Shown here piece by piece: positions 58,568-64,000 of a stretch of 64,000 nt of DNA. This DNA comes from Pseudomonas chlororaphis (GTDB lineage Bacteria; Pseudomonadota; Gammaproteobacteria; Pseudomonadales; Pseudomonadaceae), in NCBI RefSeq assembly GCF_001921865.1, contig NZ_MSCT01000010.1, forward strand, positions 496,001 through 560,000, written 5' to 3'. The notes under the pieces are model-generated. The model did not search any database, was not told the DNA's origin, and saw only the letters and a program-made list of their open reading frames with translations. The translations under genes and the position numbers were made by a program. Position 1 is the first letter of the stretch. Every line of letters begins with the position of its first letter.

Positions 58568-60847
58568 ATGAAGTTCACCCGGATTCACCTGGCACTCGTT
58601 GCCGCGAGCATGGGCCATGGGATCGCCATGGCGGACACCAGCGACAGCGACGCAGGCACCATCGGCGTGCAAGGCAAGGCCTCGGCGGGCGGTGGCTACA
58701 TGGTCCAGGAGGAGAGCATCAAGGGGCGCTCCACGGTGACCAAGGAAGCGCTGGATAAACAGACCGCCACCGGCAACGCCGTCGACAAGCTCAAATACAC
58801 CCCGGGCCTGAACATCTCCAGCGAAGATGCCACCGGGCTTTCCGGTTTCCGCTTCACCATGCGCGGCCTCAACTCCGACCAGGTGGGGATGTCGGTGGAC
58901 GGCATGCCGATCAACGACTCCGGCAACTACGCACTGTATTCCAACCTGCTGGGCGACCCGGAAAACATCGAGCAGATTTTCGTCACCCAGGGCGCCTCCG
59001 AAGCCGACGGTCCGCACATCGGCTCCAGCGGCGGCAACATCGGTATCGTGACCATCCGCCCGACCAAGGAAACCGGGGCCTTCGTCAAACAGGTGGCGGG
59101 CAGCAACGGCACTTTCAAGACCTTCGCCCGGCTCAATACCGGCGAAGTCAACGGCCTGAGCAACTGGCTGTCGCTGTCCCACACCGAAGGCGAGAAGTGG
59201 CGCGGCGACGGCGCGGTGCGGGCGGACAAGGTGGAATGGAACAGCTTCTTCGACATGGGCGGCGGCAACACGGCCAACCTGATCCTCAAGTACCACGAGC
59301 AGGACAACAACAGCTACAGCCAGTTGACCAAGGCCCAGTTCCAGCAGAACGGCCGCAAGTACGACCCCTACCCTTCGACGCCGGCCCTGGGCAGCAACGG
59401 CAAGGTCAGCAGTTACTACGCCCTGGCGCAGAACCCGTTCCAGACCTTCACCGCGGTGCTCAATACGCAATTCAAGTTGGCCGACAACCTGGCCCTGTCG
59501 GTCATCCCGTATTACTACTGGGGCAATGGCAGCGGCGTGGGCGCCTCCAGCTACGCGCTGAACAGCGGCTCGAACCGGGGCGGCGTGTTCGACCTCAGTA
59601 ACCTGCAGACCGCCGCCCAGTACAACACCGACGGCTCCTCCACCAGCGGCGTCTATTACCGTCCTTCGCGTACCCAGACCTGGCGTCCGGGCATCACCAC
59701 CAAGCTGAACTGGGACCTGGGCGACCACAGCGTGCAGTTCGGCTACTGGTATGAGCGCGCGCGCCAGAGCCAGACCCAGCCGTTCATTCCCCTCAAGGAC
59801 AGTGGCAAGCCGCAAAGCACCTGGCCGGATTCGGACAACGTGGTGGACGCCAACGGCAACAAGATCCAGGGGCGCGACCGCTTCACCGTTACCCCGGCGC
59901 AGAAAGTCTGGGCCCAGGACACCTGGTACTTCGCCCCGGACTGGACCCTGGTGGCCGGCCTTGCCTACATGAACGTCAAGCGCGACGGCACCAACCATGG
60001 CAGCCTCACCGAACAGCCGGAAAAACGTAACCAGTCCTACAACAAGCTGCTGCCCAACGTCGGCCTGAAGTACCAGTTCGACGAACGCGACCAGGTGTTC
60101 TACAGCCTGTCGCGCAATATGCGGATCCCGCAGAACTATGTGCTCTACGACCAGGGTGTCGGCTCCATCGATTCCAAGCCGGAAACCAGCTGGAACCATG
60201 AGCTGGGCTGGCGCTATACCGGCGACGACATGACCCTGGCCGCCACTTTGTTCTACATGCAGTTCAAAGACCGCCAGGTTTCGTCCAGGGATATCAACGG
60301 CGACTTCGCCGACATCAACGCCGGCTCCGTCGACAACAGCGGCCTGGAGCTGGAGTGGAGCGGCTTGCTGCCTCACCACTTCAACTATTACACCTCCTAC
60401 ACCTACACCCGCGCCGAGCAGCAGGACGACCTGACCGTCTACAACGCCGGCCAGGCCATTGACCTGCCCACCAGCGGCAAGCAGTTCGCCAACGTGCCGA
60501 AGAACATGCTGGCGGCCAACATCGGCTACGACGACGGGCGCTTCTACGGCACCTTCGGCGGCAAGTACACCAGCAAGCTGTACGGCGACTTGACCAACGA
60601 CGAAGCCATCTCCGGGCGCACCGTGTTCAATCTCGGCGCCGGCATCTACCTGCCGGTGGACAAGAAAGTGGTCAAGGACGCCACCCTGCGCCTGAACGTC
60701 GACAACCTGTTCGACAAGAAGTACCTGGACGGCGTGTACACCACCAAGACCAACGCCGCCACCTATGGGGGATTTCGCGACGGCGACCCGGCCTACATCG
60801 TTGGCCTGGAACGGACCGTGACCGTCTCTCTGGAAGCGAATTTCTAA
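58568..60847 (+). CDS. TonB-dependent outer-membrane receptor without signalling domain
   Basis: 759 residues from ATG 58568 (a GTG one codon earlier is also open). Signal peptide to about AMADT; no STN domain. Plug: SIKGRSTVTKEALDKQTATGNAVDKLKYTPGLNISSEDATGLSGFRFTMRGLNSDQVGMSVDGMPINDSGNYALYSNLLGDPENIEQIFVTQGAS. The barrel ends VTVSLEANF with terminal Phe. The TonB box may be the segment IGVQGKASA near residue 37. The substrate is not evident; the plug does not look like a classic siderophore receptor. It sits 25 bp after tonB in the dedicated system, beside phosphatase genes. Confidence 0.92.
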   Translation: MKFTRIHLALVAASMGHGIAMADTSDSDAGTIGVQGKASAGGGYMVQEESIKGRSTVTKEALDKQTATGNAVDKLKYTPGLNISSEDATGLSGFRFTMRGLNSDQVGMSVDGMPINDSGNYALYSNLLGDPENIEQIFVTQGASEADGPHIGSSGGNIGIVTIRPTKETGAFVKQVAGSNGTFKTFARLNTGEVNGLSNWLSLSHTEGEKWRGDGAVRADKVEWNSFFDMGGGNTANLILKYHEQDNNSYSQLTKAQFQQNGRKYDPYPSTPALGSNGKVSSYYALAQNPFQTFTAVLNTQFKLADNLALSVIPYYYWGNGSGVGASSYALNSGSNRGGVFDLSNLQTAAQYNTDGSSTSGVYYRPSRTQTWRPGITTKLNWDLGDHSVQFGYWYERARQSQTQPFIPLKDSGKPQSTWPDSDNVVDANGNKIQGRDRFTVTPAQKVWAQDTWYFAPDWTLVAGLAYMNVKRDGTNHGSLTEQPEKRNQSYNKLLPNVGLKYQFDERDQVFYSLSRNMRIPQNYVLYDQGVGSIDSKPETSWNHELGWRYTGDDMTLAATLFYMQFKDRQVSSRDINGDFADINAGSVDNSGLELEWSGLLPHHFNYYTSYTYTRAEQQDDLTVYNAGQAIDLPTSGKQFANVPKNMLAANIGYDDGRFYGTFGGKYTSKLYGDLTNDEAISGRTVFNLGAGIYLPVDKKVVKDATLRLNVDNLFDKKYLDGVYTTKTNAATYGGFRDGDPAYIVGLERTVTVSLEANF

Positions 60848-60899
60848 TCGGTCCGCGCTATTTGTCGAACCCCGTTATCGAACCACGAGGTACACCTTC

Positions 60900-61547
60900 A
60901 TGGACATGAATCTGCTTCACGACATCACCTTCTATGTGATGTATGCCGCGATAGCCATCGCGATCTTCATCGCCATCGAGCGCGGTCTCTACTTCGCCTA
61001 TGTGCGACGCCAGGCCAGGTCCTTGATGGAGGTCCTGGGCCGCGACGTGCACAGCGAGCGGGACCTGCCGCCAGACGTCACCCGCCGCGGCAGCCTGCCC
61101 TTGAGCATGATCCTGCCGGTGCTGGCGCAAAAGGCCGCCCACAGCTCGCGCAAGGAGCTGGACGACGTGATCGAAAGCCAATACCTGTCGACCCGCGCTC
61201 CGCTGGCCCGCAGCCTGTGGGTCATCGAGACCATCACCACCGCCGCCCCGTTGCTGGGCTTGCTGGGGACCATCCTGGGGATCATCGATACGTTCAAGGC
61301 CCTGGCCAGCGCCGGCGTGTCCGACCCGGGCCAGATCTCCGGCGGGATCGGCACGGCGTTGTTCGCCACCGGCCTGGGGATCGCCATCGCCCTGTTCTGC
61401 GTGGTGTTCCATAACTTTTTCCAGGACAGCCTGGAGCGCATCAACGATCAACTGAAGATGCTGCTGATCCGCGCGGCCACCGGCGCCCGCGTGCAGGACG
61501 AGGTACCGCATCGGGTACCGACCCCGTTGCACAGCCGTACCGCGTAA
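60900..61547 (+). CDS. exbB: ExbB/TolQ-family proton channel protein
   Basis: 215 residues. Three membrane helices: ~8-27 (ITFYVMYAAIAIAIFIAIERG), ~105-130 (TAAPLLGLLGTILGIIDTFKAL, the conserved A-P-L-L-G-L-L-G-T motif) and ~148-175 (GIGTALFATGLGIAIALFCVVFHNFF). Completes the TonB machinery at the end of the operon. A strong terminator follows 7 bp after the stop. Confidence 0.93.
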   Translation: MDMNLLHDITFYVMYAAIAIAIFIAIERGLYFAYVRRQARSLMEVLGRDVHSERDLPPDVTRRGSLPLSMILPVLAQKAAHSSRKELDDVIESQYLSTRAPLARSLWVIETITTAAPLLGLLGTILGIIDTFKALASAGVSDPGQISGGIGTALFATGLGIAIALFCVVFHNFFQDSLERINDQLKMLLIRAATGARVQDEVPHRVPTPLHSRTA

Positions 61548-61553
61548 CCCCCA

Positions 61554-61582
61554 GGGCGGGCGCAGGCTGCGCCCGCCTTTTT
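61554..61582 (+). terminator. Rho-independent terminator of the exbD-tonB-receptor-exbB operon
   Basis: Ten-bp stem GGCGGGCGCA/TGCGCCCGCC (61555-61564 and 61568-61577), three-base loop, followed by TTTTT. Confidence 0.9.
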
Positions 61583-61598
61583 CCGATATGAGACGCCT

Positions 61599-62837
61599 AT
61601 GTCCGTATGCATGAAATTTCCACGAGCGCTGCGCAGCGTTCGGATCGCAGGCCTGGCCGGCTTGCTTGTCAGTCCGCTGGCCCAGGCGGACTTCGCCATT
61701 GCGGGGTTCGAGTTGGTGCATACGGTGCCGGTGGACACCGCGCTTGGAACGGCAGACTTGCGGCAACCCGGTCCCGTGTGGATCGAGCTGTTCGATGGGG
61801 CGAAAAAACAGATCGATATCGGCCAGTTTTATGCGGCGGACCATCCAGGCTCGGTGCTGGACGAAGTGCTCGAACGCCTGGAAGCGGCCGGCCGGCGCGG
61901 AGTGAAGATCCGCTTCCTGCTGGAGGAAAAAGGCCTGAAGCTGTCGGAGCCGGCCACCCTGGAGCGCTTGCGGGCGATTCCCAACCTGACCTTCCGGGTG
62001 CTGCCCTACGCCCGGGTGAGCGGCGGGATCATCCATGCAAAATACATGGTGGTGGACGGCAAGCAGGCCTTTATCGGCAGCCAGAATTTCGACTGGCGGT
62101 CGCTGGAGCACATCCACGAAACCGGGTTGCGCATCAGCGACGAAACCATCGTGGGCCAGGTGCAGGCGATCTTCGAGCAGGACTGGCAGGCCCAGGCCGC
62201 TGTGGCGGCAAACAAGCCGGTGCCCCTGCCCCTGCCCGGCCAGGAGCCGCTGCGCCGCGGCAATTACCTGGTGGCCAGCCCGCAACGCTACAACCCGCCC
62301 GGCGTGGGCGACTCGCAACTGGAGTTGCCGCGCCTGCTGGCCGAAGCGCGAAGCGAAGTACGGGTGCAGTTGCTCGACTATGCGCCGCTGTCCTACGGGC
62401 CTGAGCGCAGCCGGCCCTATTACGCCGCGATCGACAATGCCGTGCGGGCCGCTGCGGCGCGGGGGGTGTCGATCAAGTTGATGGTGTCCAACTGGAACAC
62501 CGACAAGCTGCAGCTGCCCTACCTGAAAAGCCTGGCGGTGCTGCCCAATGTCCAGGTCAGGATCGTCACCCTGCCCCAGGCCTCCCAAGGGTTCATTCCC
62601 TATGCCCGGGTGATTCACAGCAAGACCATGGACATCGACGGGCAGGTGGCCTGGGTCGGGACCAGCAACTGGCTTGGCGGCTACCTGGACAATTCGCGCA
62701 ACCTGGAAGTGGTGATGCATGACAGCGCGATGGCCAAGCGCGTCGGCGAACTGCATGGGCAGCTGTGGGACGGGCCTTATGCAAAACCGCTCGAGGTGAT
62801 GGGCAAGTATCCGGAGCCGCATCCGGGTACGCCTTGA
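61599..62837 (+). CDS. Exported phospholipase-D-like protein
   Basis: 412 residues. Signal peptide ends ...VSPLAQADF (~30). Two HKD-type motifs: HAKYMVVDGKQAFIGSQNF (H146, K148, D153) and HSKTMDIDGQVAWVGTSNW (H340, K342, D347), each followed by the S/T-N of the PLD fold. Both sites are complete, so an active phosphatidyl/phosphodiester hydrolase in the periplasm or outside is likely. Separated from exbB by the terminator, so own transcription. Substrate (phospholipid, nucleic acid, other diester) not defined. Confidence 0.9.
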   Translation: MSVCMKFPRALRSVRIAGLAGLLVSPLAQADFAIAGFELVHTVPVDTALGTADLRQPGPVWIELFDGAKKQIDIGQFYAADHPGSVLDEVLERLEAAGRRGVKIRFLLEEKGLKLSEPATLERLRAIPNLTFRVLPYARVSGGIIHAKYMVVDGKQAFIGSQNFDWRSLEHIHETGLRISDETIVGQVQAIFEQDWQAQAAVAANKPVPLPLPGQEPLRRGNYLVASPQRYNPPGVGDSQLELPRLLAEARSEVRVQLLDYAPLSYGPERSRPYYAAIDNAVRAAAARGVSIKLMVSNWNTDKLQLPYLKSLAVLPNVQVRIVTLPQASQGFIPYARVIHSKTMDIDGQVAWVGTSNWLGGYLDNSRNLEVVMHDSAMAKRVGELHGQLWDGPYAKPLEVMGKYPEPHPGTP

Positions 62838-63149
62838 AGGCCAGTCAGTAAGGCCGGGGGTACGGCTGCCTGGCCCGAGCCCACCAGGGAAACGACCAAC
62901 TATTTTGTCTTAAGAGTGATAACAAAACGCTATTAGCGGCATTCTGCCTTGATCGAATGGTCAGCCATCGCCACCTTGAAAAACGTGGCTTACAGCCCTG
63001 CGCGAGGCGCTTTCGCGGTGCCGAAAACGGCGTAAATTCGGGGGGTTTGTCCGCTTGCACGGTCCTCGACAGGCAAGCAAGCGCGCCTAGACTCTCACTC
63101 GGTTCAGCGCACTGAATCGACGACCCAACCCTCGAAAAGGATATTCAGC
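62838..63149 (+). other. Intergenic region with a possible promoter at 63066-63093
   Basis: 312 bp without a gene. TCGACA (63066-63071), 16 bases, TAGACT (63088-63093) is a fair sigma-70 promoter for the gene at 63150, 56 bp downstream. AAAAGGATATTCAGC just before 63150 holds the ribosome site. Confidence 0.4.
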
Positions 63150-63485
63150 ATGACCGCCTTCACTTCGGTAAATACCGTTACCACGCCCCTCACCATCAAC
63201 AGCCAGTCCACCAGTACCTACAACGGCGACCCCAACCAGACCACCAAGGTCACGTTCAGCTATCAGAACAACCTGCTGTGGGCCACCCAGGTCAACAACA
63301 CCGCCTCGACCCAGACCCTCAGCGCCGACTCTTCCGCCGGCCCGGTCATCCTGCGTGCCGGCTCCAAGGTCACGCTGCAGAACGTCGGCTCGTCGTTCAA
63401 CATCCTGTTCACCGGGGTGATCGTCGACAGCGGTTCCGAGACGCCGTTCAACGGCACCAATATCGGTACCTTCAGCCTGTCGTGA
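63150..63485 (+). CDS. Hypothetical beta-rich protein, 111 aa
   Basis: MTAFTSVNTVTTPLTINSQS and onwards; rich in Thr, Ser, Asn, Val and Gln, with no Cys, one Trp and very few charged residues. No signal peptide or membrane helix. Predicted all-beta (KVTFSYQNNLLWATQVNN, VILRAGSKVTLQNVGSSFNILF). Such composition occurs in small beta-sandwich, fibre or hemolysin-coregulated-like proteins, but I recognise no family. Own promoter and terminator; the next gene (63593) may be functionally linked. Confidence 0.7.
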   Translation: MTAFTSVNTVTTPLTINSQSTSTYNGDPNQTTKVTFSYQNNLLWATQVNNTASTQTLSADSSAGPVILRAGSKVTLQNVGSSFNILFTGVIVDSGSETPFNGTNIGTFSLS

Positions 63486-63516
63486 CCGGTACGGGCTCCC
63501 TTGCCGGAACCCCTCC

Positions 63517-63543
63517 GCGAAGCCGGCGTCGTGCCGGCTTCGC
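63517..63543 (+). terminator. Terminator hairpin after the 111-aa gene
   Basis: Perfect 11-bp stem GCGAAGCCGGC (63517-63527) and GCCGGCTTCGC (63533-63543) with a five-base loop, 32 bp past the stop. Only TTAATGC follows, so the T-run is weak. Confidence 0.65.
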
Positions 63544-63592
63544 TTAATGCAATACGGGACATGGACGGTACCCTCGCGTGGCAAGGCAACGG

Positions 63593-64000
63593 ATGCTCTA
63601 TACCCGGATCCTCTGGGCAACCCTCGGCGCAAGCCTGGCGACGGTGTTGTGGCTGATCAGCGCCAGCCACTCGGCGCCCGCATCTGTATCGGCCTGGTAC
63701 AACCAAGCGTTCTCCAGCACCACGCCCCCGCCGCCCGCCGATTGCATCGACCTCACCCCCTCTTCCAACGTCCCGCCTGACACCGCGTCGCCCTGCGTGC
63801 CGGGGCCACTGCTGTTGCCGGGAATGAATGTCAGCCGCCAGGTCGGCCCGGTGCTGTTCGTGCTGGTGGTCGACAGCCACCAGGCGCGGGTCGACGCCCA
63901 GGTGTCGATGGGCGGCGCCGGTCTCACCGGCTTGAGCATGACGGCCGACGCGCCCACCGCCGATTTCGACCTGGCCAGCGACGGCCAGCGGGTACGCGGC
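63593..64000 (+). CDS. Hypothetical exported or membrane-anchored protein (3' end outside window)
   Basis: The frame is open from ATG 63593 (MLYTRILWATLGASLATVLW) to the window end, 136 residues; AAGG lies six bases upstream, and an in-frame GTG at 63578 is possible. A hydrophobic N-terminus (~6-23) acts as signal or anchor. Then a Pro/Ser-rich stretch with two Cys (PPPPADCIDLTPSS, ASPCVPGPLLLPG), and a hydrophobic strand GPVLFVLVVDSHQARVDAQVSM. No family recognised. Confidence 0.6.
   Translation, partial: MLYTRILWATLGASLATVLWLISASHSAPASVSAWYNQAFSSTTPPPPADCIDLTPSSNVPPDTASPCVPGPLLLPGMNVSRQVGPVLFVLVVDSHQARVDAQVSMGGAGLTGLSMTADAPTADFDLASDGQRVRG

Noticed and set aside
58268..60379. 703-codon antisense frame over the TonB receptor
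   Set aside because: Same reason; the sense frame is a complete receptor with signal peptide and terminal Phe.

Overview
The window looks like the replication-terminus region of a Pseudomonas chromosome, most likely from the P. fluorescens complex (P. protegens/P. chlororaphis type). Reasons are the high-GC, gene-dense layout, the Pseudomonas-style gene families (FecI/FecR/TonB receptor cassette, FadL porin, HAE1 RND pump, NAD-linked Fds formate dehydrogenase, many LysR regulators), and a near-perfect dif site at 26004-26031. The genus is an inference; no rRNA or other phylogenetic marker is present. I see no tRNA, rRNA or CRISPR array.

Left part (1-25.7 kb): the 3' end of an arylsulfatase; a LysR gene; a minus-strand group of LysR, ene-reductase and catalase-like peroxidase; a FadL-type porin; an iron-starvation sigma/anti-sigma/TonB-receptor cassette with a Fur-box-like site; then a long minus-strand locus of MoxR ATPase, DUF58, DUF4381, two VWA proteins and BatD (overlapping genes, one operon), followed past a terminator by an MFS/spermidine-synthase fusion and a membrane-anchored octaheme cytochrome c with HEAT/TPR repeats. 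An LLM flavin monooxygenase and a GNAT acetyltransferase close this part.

Terminus (25.7-30 kb): AT-richer and decayed. It holds dif, the tail of a lost efflux outer-membrane gene, two IS3-family OrfA remnants, a solitary fimbrial adhesin gene, a GNAT-Rnk fusion and a small secreted protein.

Right part (30-64 kb): fdsGBAD formate dehydrogenase; a tripartite RND pump operon flanked by two paralogous TetR genes that share an 18-bp operator-like palindrome; two paralogous LysR genes, each followed by the same 12-base motif and then an oxidoreductase (zinc alcohol dehydrogenase; three-subunit molybdenum aldehyde-type dehydrogenase with cytochrome c and XdhC); an acid phosphatase, a PEBP-family protein, an AraC regulator, a PhoD-type phosphatase and a GNAT protein; a dedicated exbD-tonB-receptor-exbB system; a phospholipase-D-like protein; and two uncharacterised genes, the last cut by the window end.

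The best candidates for undescribed biology are the MoxR-VWA-Bat locus with octaheme cytochrome and MFS-aminopropyltransferase fusion, the twin-TetR control of the RND pump, and the motif-linked alcohol and aldehyde oxidation modules.
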